The position numbers and the translations under genes were made by a program. A stretch of 64,000 nucleotides of DNA from Hymenobacter oligotrophus (GTDB lineage: Bacteria > Bacteroidota > Bacteroidia > Cytophagales > Hymenobacteraceae). Location of the stretch: contig NZ_CP032317.1 in the NCBI RefSeq assembly GCF_003574965.1, forward strand, positions 3,286,001 through 3,350,000. The letters are read 5' to 3'. Positions 16,495 to 25,311 of this stretch are shown one piece after another; the first letter of the stretch is position 1; each line of letters starts with the position of its first letter. The notes beneath the pieces were generated by a model. It was not told the origin of the DNA. It saw nothing but the letters and a program-made list of their open reading frames with translations, and made no database searches.

Positions 16495-17484
16495 TTACAT
16501 CGTCGATTTGCCCTTTTTCAGGCCCAGCTCCACGAGGCGCTCGTCGAGGAACGCGCCGGCCGTGATGTCGGGCTGCTGCTTGGGGTTGTCGGCGGTTACG
16601 CAGTTCTCCAGGGCCGCGAGGCTCATTTCTGAGCGCGGGTGCATGAAGAACGGAATCGAGTAGCGCGAAGAGTTCATCTTCTCGCGGGGCGGGTTCACCA
16701 CGCGGTGGATGGTGCTCTTGAGCACGCCGTTGGTGAGGCGCTGCAGCATGTCGCCTACGTTCACCACAATTTGGTCGGGCAGGGCCGTGATACCGATCCA
16801 CTTGCCGTCGCGGCGCAGTACCTGCAGGCCATCGGCCGAGGCGCCCATCAGCAAAGTAATCAGATTGATGTCGCCGTGCTCGGCAGCGCGCACGGCATCG
16901 GCCGGTACGCTGTCGGGGTTTTCGATGGGATAGTAGTGAATGGGGCGCAGGATGGAGTTGCCGTTGCGCACCTTGTCGTCGAAGTAGTTCTCGGGCAGGC
17001 TCAGGTACAGCGCAATAGCGCGCAGCACGTCTTTGCCGGCGGCCTCCAGCGTTTTGTAAGTGCGCAGGGTGCTTTCCTGAAAGCGCGACACCTCTTCGGG
17101 GAAGATGTTGTCGGGGTACTCCTTGGCGATGGGGTCGTTGGGGTCGTCAACCTCCTGGCCCACGTGGAAGAACTCCTTCAGGTCGCCGGTGTTGCGGCCT
17201 TTTGCGTGCTCCTTGCCTTTGCCGGTGTAGCCGCGTTGGCCCGCCAGCTCGGGGTTTTCGTACTTCTGCTTCACCTCGTCGGGCAAGGCGAAGAACTCTT
17301 TAACGTCAGCGTACAGCTGTTCGGTTTGCTCGTCGGTGAGGCCGTGGTTTTTGAGGGCCACGAAGCCGATGTTCTGGTAAGCCTCGCCCAGTTGCTGCAC
17401 AAATTTGGCTTTGCGCTCAGGGTCGCCCGAGCGGAAATCGGCCAGGTCAAGCGACGGAATTTCGTCCAACAATTTTTCGCTCAT
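16495..17484 (-). CDS. Isopenicillin N synthase-like 2OG-Fe(II) oxygenase
   Basis: Non-heme iron oxygenase of the IPNS/2-oxoglutarate family; the substrate is unknown. The 329-residue protein has an N-terminal DIOX_N-type region (PSLDLADF, FVALKNHGL) and a C-terminal jelly roll. Iron ligands are visible as His203 and Asp205 (HGD) and His260 (IHRVV), with Arg274 in RYS as the likely 2-oxoglutarate carboxylate ligand. ATG 17484 is chosen; the frame extends 37 further codons upstream but that stretch has no family-like sequence. It is a single gene with a terminator palindrome on one side and a repeat-rich gap on the other. Confidence 0.9.
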   Translation of the reverse strand: MSEKLLDEIPSLDLADFRSGDPERKAKFVQQLGEAYQNIGFVALKNHGLTDEQTEQLYADVKEFFALPDEVKQKYENPELAGQRGYTGKGKEHAKGRNTGDLKEFFHVGQEVDDPNDPIAKEYPDNIFPEEVSRFQESTLRTYKTLEAAGKDVLRAIALYLSLPENYFDDKVRNGNSILRPIHYYPIENPDSVPADAVRAAEHGDINLITLLMGASADGLQVLRRDGKWIGITALPDQIVVNVGDMLQRLTNGVLKSTIHRVVNPPREKMNSSRYSIPFFMHPRSEMSLAALENCVTADNPKQQPDITAGAFLDERLVELGLKKGKSTM

Positions 17485-18135
17485 AGCGAATTCGCAATAT
17501 ACTTTTGGAAAACCTTTCGTACGCGGCAAGGTACTCAAAAAAACGTTTGCACAGGTAGTTGCCGGGCTGCCCGTGCTGGTAGCGCGGGCCCGCACCTGGG
17601 GCGCAGCGGCCGCACCTTAGGTGCGGACTTTGGTAGCGTGGCGTAAATAAGAGCGTCACCTCTTGACTGTCATGTCGAGCCCCGTCGAGACATCTGGGGT
17701 GCTGACGCCCGATAGCATACACTCCCCCTCTCTTTGTGAGAGGGGGCCGTGCCCCGCAGGGGTCCCGTGAGGTTCATATGTAATAAGGTCCTTCCTTCGT
17801 CAGGATGACAATACTCTCGGACGTCAGCACGCGAGATGTCTCGACGGGGCTCGACGTGACGACCGATTAGTTTAGGGTTACCATCTTTCGGCGCGGGAAC
17901 AATACATCGGCTGCCCGCGCCGTTGCCAACCTAGGCCGGTGGGTGCGCAAGCAGCAGGGCGCAGGAGGCGTCGCATTATCGTGTGGTGGCGCCTTTGGCC
18001 AAGAGGCGGTAATTTTGGGGCGCTTTTCGTCTCAACCGAAACTCGAACCCACTTACGGACGTCTTTGGGTAACTGTCGACTTTAACGCACCGCTCGGTCG
18101 CCTTCACCTGGGCTTTCTGATTTGCTAGCAACCGT
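17485..18135. other. 651-base non-coding gap rich in repeats
   Basis: No convincing gene was found. The gap holds the inverted repeat pair at 17669-17860, an inner short hairpin (CCCCCTCTCTTTGTGAGAGG, about 17723) and a CCTAGG motif near 17931. A short open frame at 17943-18128 has no recognisable features and is taken as chance. The stretch just before 18136 should contain the promoter of the PD40/OmpA gene, but I could not pick a clear -7 box. Confidence 0.55.
17669..17860. repeat. Inverted pair of the CTCGACGGGGCTCGAC repeat
   Basis: A reversed copy at about 17669-17717 faces a forward copy at 17817-17860. Between them, 17785-17810 is a copy of the TGTCATCCTGACG-type arm of the element at 3510. 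Thus the right half (17785-17860) repeats the arrangement at 3803-3885 with few differences. Confidence 0.7.
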
Positions 18136-20178
18136 ATGAGCATACGTACATTCATCCTGACGTTTGGTGCATTAATAGGAATAAGTAGCGCGGCCAGCGC
18201 GCAACACGCGGTGTGGGCCTCCAAAGTAGTGGAGGTGTCGTCGCAAAAAGCCGAAGGCAAAGAGGCCTTTTCGCCCGAAAAAGTACTCGGCGAACCCGAT
18301 GCCTTGCCCCTAGGTCAGATCAGCAACAACGGCTGGATTCCGAAAAAAGAGGGGCCCAAGGAGTTTATCGAGGTGAAGTTTGCCAAGTCGGTGGTGGCCC
18401 GCCAGGTTACCATCGTCGAAAACTTCAACCCGGGCGCCATCACCAAAATCGAGCTGGTAGATACGCGCAACGAGCGGCACCAAGTGTACGAAAACCCCAA
18501 CCCCGGGCCGTTGCCCGAGGTGTTCCGGACGCTGCAGGTAACCTTTGGGCCAGCCGCTTACCGCACCATTGGCGTGGTGGTAACCCTGAATACGGCCAAA
18601 GTGAACGGCGTAAACCAGATCGACGCCATTGGCGTGGCCGATGTAACGGACGTGATGGTGAAGAAGGACTTCCGGGCGGCGCCCACCGAGAGCATATCCT
18701 TCGATTCGGCTATGGTGAACCTAGGGCCCAACGTGAACACCAAGTTCACGGAGGTGCGCCCGGTAATTGCCCCCGACGGCCGCACGCTGTTTTTTGCGCG
18801 GCAAGGCAGCCCCCAAAACAACGGCGGCGCCCGCGACCCGCAAGATGTGTGGTTTGCCACGCTCAGCAACGCCAAAACCAAAGCCTGGAGCCCGGCCAAA
18901 AACATTGGCGCGCCCATCAACACGCCGTGGGGCAACGGCGTGGCTTCCGTGTCGGCCGACGGCAACACGGCGGTGCTCATCAGCATTTACAAGCCCGATG
19001 GCTCCTTCGACCCCAAAGGCGCCAGCATTACCCGCCGCACGCGCAACGGCTGGACGGCACCCGAAAAGCTGAACATTCAGGATTTTTACAACGACGACCC
19101 CGAGAACGTCGACTTTTTCCTGACTACCTCGGGCAAGCAGCTGCTGATGGCTGTGGACCGCAAAGACGGCAAGGGCCAGCAGGATTTGTACATCAGCTTC
19201 CGGCAAGACGACGGCTCGTTTAGCCGCCCCACCAACCTCGGGTCCGGCATCAACACCAAGGCCGCCGAGTTTGCCCCGTTTCTGGCCCCCGACGGCAAAA
19301 CCCTCTACTTCGCCTCCGAGGGGCTGCAGGGCTACGGCAAAAGCGATATTTTTTACGCCAAGCGCCTCGATAACTCCTGGACGAACTGGAGCAAGCCGCG
19401 CAACCTAGGGCCGAGCATCAACTCGCCCGCGGCCGATGCCTACTTTACCCTTTCGGCCGCCGGCGACGACGCCTACCTGGTATCGGACCGCAACGGCACC
19501 GACAACTCGCGCGACATCTTCCGCATTAGCCTGGCTCCCAAAAACAAGCCCGAAGTGGTGGCGCTGGTACGCGGCCGCGTGCTCGATGCCGTAACGCGCA
19601 AACCCGTAACGGCCACCGTGCGCTACGAAAACCTGATTACGGGCGAGGAAATCGGCGTGGTTGAGACCAACCCCACCGATGGCTCTTACACCATTGTGCT
19701 GCCTGCAGGCTCGCACTACGGCTACCGCGCCGATGCCAAGGGCTACCTCTCCGAAGACCAGAACCTCGACGTAACGGACCGCCAGAAGTACTCCGAGCAA
19801 ACCCAGGACTTATTTCTGATTCCGTTTGAAGTCGGCCAAACCATTCGCCTCAACAACATCTTCTTCGCCCAAAGCAAGTACTACCTGCGCGAAAGCTCCT
19901 ACCCCGAGCTGATGCGCCTGGTGCGCATCATGAAGGATTACCCGCAGATGGAAATTCGGGTGGACGGCCACACCGACAACCAAGGCGACCCGGCCCTGAA
20001 CATGAAGCTCTCCGTCGACCGTGTGAACGAGGTGAAAAAGTACCTCGTGTCGAAGGGCATACCGGGCAACCGCATTACCACCCAAGGCTACGGCGACACC
20101 AAGCCCATTGCCTCGAACGAGCAGGAAGAAACCCGCAAGCTCAATCGCCGCGTAGAGTTTGTGATTACCAAGAAGTAA
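18136..20178 (+). CDS. PD40/OmpA-family outer-envelope protein with discoidin-like N-domain
   Basis: Probably a periplasmic/outer-membrane protein anchoring to peptidoglycan. A signal peptide (about residues 1-22, ending ASAQ) is followed by a roughly 150-residue beta-rich region resembling a discoidin/sugar-binding fold. WD40-like PD40 repeats then run from about 190 to 470, with recurring PDGRTLFFAR and PDGKTLYFAS motifs. A carboxypeptidase-regulatory-like domain (about 475-560) precedes a C-terminal OmpA domain with VDGHTDNQGD. The last three domains resemble the order in the T9SS protein PorE, but no TPR region is present. I infer an envelope structural or gliding/secretion-related role without firm assignment. 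Confidence 0.82.
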   Translation: MSIRTFILTFGALIGISSAASAQHAVWASKVVEVSSQKAEGKEAFSPEKVLGEPDALPLGQISNNGWIPKKEGPKEFIEVKFAKSVVARQVTIVENFNPGAITKIELVDTRNERHQVYENPNPGPLPEVFRTLQVTFGPAAYRTIGVVVTLNTAKVNGVNQIDAIGVADVTDVMVKKDFRAAPTESISFDSAMVNLGPNVNTKFTEVRPVIAPDGRTLFFARQGSPQNNGGARDPQDVWFATLSNAKTKAWSPAKNIGAPINTPWGNGVASVSADGNTAVLISIYKPDGSFDPKGASITRRTRNGWTAPEKLNIQDFYNDDPENVDFFLTTSGKQLLMAVDRKDGKGQQDLYISFRQDDGSFSRPTNLGSGINTKAAEFAPFLAPDGKTLYFASEGLQGYGKSDIFYAKRLDNSWTNWSKPRNLGPSINSPAADAYFTLSAAGDDAYLVSDRNGTDNSRDIFRISLAPKNKPEVVALVRGRVLDAVTRKPVTATVRYENLITGEEIGVVETNPTDGSYTIVLPAGSHYGYRADAKGYLSEDQNLDVTDRQKYSEQTQDLFLIPFEVGQTIRLNNIFFAQSKYYLRESSYPELMRLVRIMKDYPQMEIRVDGHTDNQGDPALNMKLSVDRVNEVKKYLVSKGIPGNRITTQGYGDTKPIASNEQEETRKLNRRVEFVITKK

Positions 20179-20194
20179 CGCCCATACCCCCAGC

Positions 20195-20223
20195 TGTCAT
20201 TGCGAGCCCAGCGAAGCAATCGG
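20195..20223 (+). repeat. Single copy of a TGTCATTGCGAGC-type dispersed repeat
   Basis: The sequence TGTCATTGCGAGCCCAGCGA followed by AGCAATCGG resembles widespread short palindromic repeats in bacterial intergenic DNA. Only one copy is seen here. Confidence 0.45.
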
Positions 20224-20276
20224 TCCTGAGCAGGGAAGCACCGCCCTCCTGGCAGCAACCGAATACGCTTGGCCCA

Positions 20277-20328
20277 AAAACCACAACCGCCCGAACCCTG
20301 CTACCAGGGTTCGGGCGGTTGTGGTTTT
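20277..20328 (+). terminator. Long hairpin terminator after the PD40/OmpA gene
   Basis: Perfect 24-base arms with a 4-base loop; T on the 3' side and A on the 5' side allow use on either strand. Confidence 0.8.
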
Positions 20329-20456
20329 GTTGGTGCGGTAACTTTAGCGCATTGCTAGGTGAATGCTGGTGCCCAACCTAGGATTGGTTAACGCCGCTCG
20401 ATGCGCGGCATGTCGTGCCTCCTCTTAATGGCCGCGGCTGCGGGCACCTAGGGGCG

Positions 20457-21446
20457 TTACACGTTCGGGCTGGGCTTGGTGTTGCTGCTGCCGCCGGGGT
20501 TGGCTATGGAGTCGCGCATATCGGTGTCGGCCTGGATGTTGCGCATCTTGTAGTAGTCCATAATCCCTAGGTTGCCGCTGCGGAAAGCTTCCGCAATGGC
20601 CTTCGGAATTTCGGCTTCGGCTTCTACCACGCGGGCTTTGGCTTCTTGGGTTTTGGCGCGGTTTTCCTGCTCCATGGCCACGGCCATGGCGCGGCGCTCT
20701 TCGGCGCGGGCTTCGGCCACGCGCAAGTCGGCCGAGGCTTGGTCGGTTTGCAGCTTGGCGCCGATGTTTTCTCCGATGTCTACGTCGGCAATGTCGATGG
20801 ACAAAATTTGGAAAGCCGTACCGGCGTCGAGGCCTTTTTGCAGCACCAGCTTCGAAATCTTGTCGGGGTTTTCGAGCACCTCTTTATGCGAGATGGACGA
20901 GCCGATGCTGGTTACGATGCCTTCGCCCACGCGGGCCAGAATGGTTTCCTCGCCGGCGCCGCCCACCAGTTGCGAGATGTTGGCGCGCACCGTTACGCGG
21001 GCTTTGGCGATGAGCTGGATGCCATCTTGCGCAACGGCCGCCACGTTGGGCGTGTTGATGACCTTGGGATTTACGGACGTGGTAACGGCCTCGAACACAT
21101 CACGTCCGGCCAGGTCGATGGCGGTGGCTTGCTTGAAATCGAGCGGGATGTTGGCTTTGTCGGCCGAAATCAGCGCCTTGATTACCGTGGGCACGTTGCC
21201 GCCGGCGAGGTAGTGCGTTTCGAGGTCGTTGGCCGTGATGTTGAGGCCGGCTTTGGTGGCCGTGATCAGCGAGTTCACGATCAGCGAAGGCGGTACTTTG
21301 CGCACGCGCATCAGCACCAGTTGAAACAGCCCTACCCGCACGCCCGAGAAGATGGCCGTAATCCAGAGGCTAATCGGGAAGAAGTACAGGAACACCAGCA
21401 GCACAACGGCCGCCAGCACAATCGGAATAATCGGAAACTCGTTCAT
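20457..21446 (-). CDS. floA: Flotillin-like protein FloA
   Basis: Membrane-microdomain scaffold protein. The 329-residue product has an N-terminal hydrophobic hairpin (about residues 5-42), a band-7/SPFH-like region with [12 protein letters not shown], and an Ala/Glu-rich coiled-coil segment (about 235-290, many EARAEERR-like repeats). This matches the length and order of the UPF0365 (YqfA/FloA) family. The nfeD-like gene lies directly upstream on the same strand with a 49-base gap, the usual partnership. Confidence 0.95.
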   Translation of the reverse strand: MNEFPIIPIVLAAVVLLVFLYFFPISLWITAIFSGVRVGLFQLVLMRVRKVPPSLIVNSLITATKAGLNITANDLETHYLAGGNVPTVIKALISADKANIPLDFKQATAIDLAGRDVFEAVTTSVNPKVINTPNVAAVAQDGIQLIAKARVTVRANISQLVGGAGEETILARVGEGIVTSIGSSISHKEVLENPDKISKLVLQKGLDAGTAFQILSIDIADVDIGENIGAKLQTDQASADLRVAEARAEERRAMAVAMEQENRAKTQEAKARVVEAEAEIPKAIAEAFRSGNLGIMDYYKMRNIQADTDMRDSIANPGGSSNTKPSPNV

Positions 21447-21495
21447 GGCCAGAAAAATTGCTGGCCGTAGTTAGCGCATTTCCCTGACAAACCAG

Positions 21496-21963
21496 CTACG
21501 CCGCCGCTACCACAATGCGGTTTTGCTCGATGCCCAGCACGCGCACGGCTGCGCCCGCCGCCAAAAACTCGCCGCGCGTGGTGGCTTCGCGGCGCTCGTC
21601 GCCGAACAGCACCGTGCCGGCCGGCCGCATGGCCGATAGCGCCCGGCCTACTTGCCCCGGCTCAACACCCGCGGCGCGGCGCACATCATCCACGCGGGCG
21701 GTGTTGCGCTCGGTAAGCGCGAACTTATTGACGGACTGCGGCCTGAGCCCGTACCACACCACCACCACCGTAAGCACCAACGAAGCGCCAAGGATGATGT
21801 GGCCCGTAGTGGAACCTAGGTCGCGGTAGCTCAGCCAGATGCCTACCGTGAGCAGAATGAACCCGGCCAACCCCACGATGGTGGTGCCCGGAATGAGCAA
21901 CACTTCGGCGGCCAGAAATGCAGCGCCGAACACAAGCAAAACAACGATCAGAAACCAATCCAT
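21496..21963 (-). CDS. NfeD family membrane protein
   Basis: The 155-residue partner of FloA. Three to four hydrophobic segments span about residues 3-70 and a C-terminal OB-fold-like domain follows (GRALSAMRPAGTVLFGDERREA through the VRVLGIEQNRIVV stretch). This is the short, protease-less NfeD type; the usual role is to bind or assist the flotillin. Its gene precedes floA and probably shares its transcript. TATCTTCC, one variant of the -7 pattern, is present upstream on the minus strand near 21987. Confidence 0.9.
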   Translation of the reverse strand: MDWFLIVVLLVFGAAFLAAEVLLIPGTTIVGLAGFILLTVGIWLSYRDLGSTTGHIILGASLVLTVVVVWYGLRPQSVNKFALTERNTARVDDVRRAAGVEPGQVGRALSAMRPAGTVLFGDERREATTRGEFLAAGAAVRVLGIEQNRIVVAAA

Positions 21964-22064
21964 GGGAGCGGGGTGAGATGCCTACCGGAAGATACGCACA
22001 AAGCACCTAGGCAGGCCTAGTTAGCTATTCTTCCGTAGCTTTTCGCGCAGCTCAGCGTGTTTTT

Positions 22065-22616
22065 ATGTTAGCCGAAGCCCTAGGTCAAGTCCCGTATTTT
22101 GGTGCCCGCGAGGTAGAGGCGCTGGTGGCGGCTTGGAACAAGCCCATTACGCTGCGCCGCGGCGAGAACCTGGTGCAGCACGGGCAGGTAGAGCGCAACC
22201 TGTACTTCGTGAAAAGCGGCTTGCTGCGCATTTACTACCCTACCGAAACCGAGGAAATTTGCGTGGGCTTTGCCTACGCGCCCAATGTGGTATGCTCGTT
22301 CCCGTCTTTTGTGCACGGCACGCCTTCGGAGTATTGCATTCAGGCGCTGCGGCAAAGCGAGCTGCTGGGCATCAGCAAAAACGACTTTACGGCCCTATTG
22401 GAGCTGCTGCCCAACATTGCCCGCTTTTGGCGCGAAGAGCTGGAGAAGGTGCTCGTGGGCCGCATCGATCGGGAAATTGATTTACTGCTGGCCGAGCCCG
22501 AACGCCGCCTGGAAAGATTGCTGCGCCGCAGCCCGCACCTCTTTCAGTTGGTGCCTAAAAAGTACATTGCCTCGTACCTGCGCATGACACCCGAAACGCT
22601 CAGCCGGCTGCGCTAA
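22065..22616 (+). CDS. Crp/Fnr family regulator (short form)
   Basis: A 183-residue protein with an N-terminal cyclic-nucleotide-binding-like beta roll (about residues 15-115; GENLVQHGQVERNLYFVKSGLLRIYY) and a C-terminal short HTH (KYIASYLRMTPETLSRLR) ending with the recognition helix. Such short regulators are common in Bacteroidota. The ligand is unknown, and the pocket residues for cAMP were not identified by eye. The next gene on the same strand, a DinB-like protein, starts 64 bases later after a CACCTTTG near-consensus -7 box, so co-transcription is uncertain. Confidence 0.88.
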   Translation: MLAEALGQVPYFGAREVEALVAAWNKPITLRRGENLVQHGQVERNLYFVKSGLLRIYYPTETEEICVGFAYAPNVVCSFPSFVHGTPSEYCIQALRQSELLGISKNDFTALLELLPNIARFWREELEKVLVGRIDREIDLLLAEPERRLERLLRRSPHLFQLVPKKYIASYLRMTPETLSRLR

Positions 22617-22680
22617 ATCTTGCGTTCAATCAAGGTTTTGGGGCAGGAGGGAAGGCCACCTTTGCACAAACGCAAAAGCC

Positions 22681-23253
22681 ATGAACGCCAACACCTTTCT
22701 TCAGCAACTGCAAGCCGCGGTGCGCCGCCTGCAGCAAACCACCGAAGCCGAACTAGCGCCGCTTTCGAGCGAAGCGCTTAACCACAAGAGCAACGCCCAA
22801 AGTTGGAGCGTGCTCGAGTGCTTGGAGCACCTCAACCGCTACAGCCGCTACTACCTGCCGGCTTTCGAGCAGGCCATGCAGCACCCGCGGCGGCCCGGCG
22901 CCACTGCCGAAGTGGGCTACAGCTGGCTGGGCAAGAAGTCGCTGGAAGTGGTGCGGCCCGGCAACGGCAAAGCCAGCAAAACCGTGAAGCACATGAACCC
23001 CGCGGGCAGCCAACTAAGCCGCGGCGTGCTCGAGGAGTTTTTGCAGCATCAATCGCGCCTGCTGGCCGTGCTGGCCGCCGCCCACACCGCCGACCTCAAC
23101 CGCAAAGCCGTGCCCGTGGAGTTTTTCCGGCTGTTGAAGCTGCGTTTGGGTGAGGCGTTGGAGTTTGTAGTGCTGCACGAGGAGCGCCACGTGCAGCAAG
23201 CCCAGCGTGCTGCCAAGCAAGCCCAAGCCGCCGCACCAGCCTTGGTGGTGTAG
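22681..23253 (+). CDS. DinB-like domain protein
   Basis: A 190-residue four-helix-bundle protein of the DinB/YfiT superfamily. Candidate metal-binding histidines appear in the family positions: His in ECLEHLNRY (about residue 49) and two in VVLHEERHVQQ (about residues 163-167). Enzymatic function is unknown; several family members are thiol-dependent transferases. It follows a Crp-type regulator. The C-terminus is Ala/Gln-rich. The ATG at 22681 is preceded by the box CACCTTTG at about 22658. Confidence 0.85.
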   Translation: MNANTFLQQLQAAVRRLQQTTEAELAPLSSEALNHKSNAQSWSVLECLEHLNRYSRYYLPAFEQAMQHPRRPGATAEVGYSWLGKKSLEVVRPGNGKASKTVKHMNPAGSQLSRGVLEEFLQHQSRLLAVLAAAHTADLNRKAVPVEFFRLLKLRLGEALEFVVLHEERHVQQAQRAAKQAQAAAPALVV

Positions 23254-23306
23254 GTGCTGGCACCACGTGGCCAACCCAGCACCTAGGGCCCTGCGTAAGC
23301 GGCAGC

Positions 23307-23552
23307 ATGATGCAACAACGCGAAGTAACCGACCAAGACAACACCACCTGGACGTGCGTGCAAGCTTACGCCGGCGTGGATAGCCAAGCCGCCGCCGAAG
23401 CTACCGAGCGCTCCGCAACCGATGAGGGCGCCGTGCCCGTGGTGTGCACGCCTAGCGGCGGCGCCCAAACCGTGCGCCTCGAGCTGCAAAAAGACTGGCT
23501 CGAAAACCTTTCCGACGAAGAACTGGTAGCGGCCATTGCTGCCGAACGCTAA
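23307..23552 (+). CDS. Small acidic protein of unknown function
   Basis: An 81-residue soluble acidic protein, with no signal peptide or membrane segment. It contains a TTWTCVQAYAG stretch, a TPSGGAQTVRLEL stretch and a WLENLSDEELVAAI helix at the end. Two Met codons stand at the start (23307 and 23310). The coding look (balanced amino acids, good codon use, position on the strand of its neighbours) supports a real gene. I recognise no family; I suspect a lineage-restricted protein. Confidence 0.65.
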   Translation: MMQQREVTDQDNTTWTCVQAYAGVDSQAAAEATERSATDEGAVPVVCTPSGGAQTVRLELQKDWLENLSDEELVAAIAAER

Positions 23553-23581
23553 GCCACCCTCGAGTACCTAGGGAAAAACAG

Positions 23582-23616
23582 AACGGCGCCCCTGCTACCG
23601 AAGCAGGAGCGCCGTT
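23582..23616 (-). terminator. Terminator of proS
   Basis: 15-base arms with one mismatch; in the minus-strand direction they are followed by TTTTT. Confidence 0.75.
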
Positions 23617-23637
23617 GCCGTTGGTAAGCACATAGGG

Positions 23638-25113
23638 CTAGTACGCGCGGGCAAAGTGGGCGCGGCGCGTCGAGGGCTTGCCGGTTACAATGCACACGCC
23701 TTCTTCGTCGGGCTCGGCCAGGGCCAGGCACCGGATGGTGGCCTTGGTTTCTTCCTTGATGCGCTCTTCGGTTTCGGAGGTGCCGTCGTAGTGGGCCAGT
23801 ACGAAGCCGCCTTTGCCGTCGAGCACCTGCTTGAACTCCTCGTAGCTTTCCACACGGGTGGTGTGCTCTTCGCGGAAGCGCAAGGCCCGGCGGTAAATGT
23901 TCTGCTGAATGTCCTGCAGCAGCTGGTCGATGCTGCTCACGATGTCGGCCAGCGGCAGGTTCATCTTCTCCTTGGTGTCGCGGCGAGCTACCTCCACGGT
24001 GCCGTTGTCCAAGTCGCGGGCACCTACGGCCAGGCGCACGGGTACGCCTTTCAGCTCCCACTCGGCAAACTTAAAGCCCGGGCGCTCGGTGTCGCGGTCG
24101 TCTACTTTCACCGAGATGCCGCGCGCAATCAGGCCCATCTGAATGGGGCGGATGCGCTCCAGCAGCTCGTCGAGTTGGCCGGTTTTGTAAATCGGCACAA
24201 TCACTACCTGAATCGGCGCCAGCTTGGGCGGCAGCACCAGGCCTTCGTCGTCGGAGTGCGCCATTACCAGGGCACCCATCAGGCGCGTGCTCACGCCCCA
24301 CGACGTACCCCACACGTGCTCGAGGCCGCCTTCTTTCGTCTGAAACTTCACGTCGAACGCCTTCGCGAAGTTCTGACCCAAGAAGTGCGAAGTGCCGGCT
24401 TGCAGTGCCTTGCCATCCTGCATCAACCCCTCGATGCAGTAGGTTTCTACGGCACCGGCGAAGCGTTCATTCTCTGTCTTCACGCCCTTTACCACGGGCA
24501 GCGCCAGGTGCTCTTCGGCAAACTCGGCGTACACGTCCAGCATTTGGCGGGTTTCGGCCAGGGCTTCGGCGTCGGTGGCGTGGGCGGTGTGGCCTTCCTG
24601 CCACAGGAACTCGGCCGTGCGCAGAAACAGGCGCGTGCGCATTTCCCAGCGTACCACGTTGGCCCACTGGTTGATGAGCAGCGGCAGGTCGCGGTAGCTC
24701 TGAATCCAGCCTTTGTACGTGCTCCAGATGATGGCCTCCGAGGTGGGGCGCACCACCAGCTCTTCCTCCAGCTTGGCGTTCGGGTCGACGCGCAGTTTAC
24801 CCGCGTTGTCGGGGTCGGTTTGCAGGCGGTAGTGCGTCACTACGGCGCACTCTTTGGCAAAACCCTCGGCGTTTTTCTCCTCGGCTTCAAACAAGCTTTT
24901 GGGTACGAAGAGCGGGAAGTAAGCATTCTGGTGGCCGGTGCGCTTGAACATGTCGTCCAGGGTGCGCTGCATTTTTTCCCAGATGGCGTAGCCGTAGGGC
25001 TTGATGACCATGCATCCCCGCACGGCGGAGTTTTCGGCAAGGCCGGCGCGCTTCACCAACTCGTTGTACCACAGGGAATAATCTTCGCTGCGCTTGGGCA
25101 ACTGTTTGCTCAT
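23638..25113 (-). CDS. proS: Prolyl-tRNA synthetase (short, eukaryote/archaeal-like type)
   Basis: Charges tRNA-Pro. The 491-residue length and lack of the bacterial editing insert identify the archaeal/eukaryote-like class. Visible class II features are the [16 protein letters not shown] stretch with the motif-2 region [24 protein letters not shown], and [14 protein letters not shown] near the active site. The C-terminal anticodon-binding domain contains [13 protein letters not shown] 25113 starts [14 protein letters not shown] strong terminator lies after the stop. A TATTTTTG box is present 80 bases upstream on the same strand. Confidence 0.96.
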   Translation of the reverse strand: MSKQLPKRSEDYSLWYNELVKRAGLAENSAVRGCMVIKPYGYAIWEKMQRTLDDMFKRTGHQNAYFPLFVPKSLFEAEEKNAEGFAKECAVVTHYRLQTDPDNAGKLRVDPNAKLEEELVVRPTSEAIIWSTYKGWIQSYRDLPLLINQWANVVRWEMRTRLFLRTAEFLWQEGHTAHATDAEALAETRQMLDVYAEFAEEHLALPVVKGVKTENERFAGAVETYCIEGLMQDGKALQAGTSHFLGQNFAKAFDVKFQTKEGGLEHVWGTSWGVSTRLMGALVMAHSDDEGLVLPPKLAPIQVVIVPIYKTGQLDELLERIRPIQMGLIARGISVKVDDRDTERPGFKFAEWELKGVPVRLAVGARDLDNGTVEVARRDTKEKMNLPLADIVSSIDQLLQDIQQNIYRRALRFREEHTTRVESYEEFKQVLDGKGGFVLAHYDGTSETEERIKEETKATIRCLALAEPDEEGVCIVTGKPSTRRAHFARAY

Positions 25114-25193
25114 ATCGGAGTATCTTAGAGAAGGAGAATAGTTACCGGTTTTGGTACAAGATTTGAGAGTAAAAACCGGGCACCGTTTCGGCC

Positions 25194-25201
25194 CAAAAAT
25201 A
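25194..25201 (-). promoter_or_regulatory. Putative -7 box (TATTTTTG) of proS
   Basis: Consensus match on the minus strand, 80 bases before the proS ATG. Confidence 0.45.
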
Positions 25202-25311
25202 CGTTATTAAAACGGAGCATTCCGCTCTCCCACGGGCGCGTCGGCGCAAACAAGCCAACCCCACGCTCGTTCTTTTACTTACCGGTCCTTACCTTTTCTG
25301 CGCACGCTGCC

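Noticed and set aside
17943-18128. Short open frame before the PD40/OmpA gene
   Set aside because: 61 residues with no conserved feature in a repeat-rich gap; more likely leader or promoter region.
20195-20223. CRISPR repeat
   Set aside because: Only one copy, with no regular spacing or cas genes.
23656-25128. 490-codon open frame opposite proS
   Set aside because: proS is clear on the other strand and this product has no recognisable domain; taken as a shadow.
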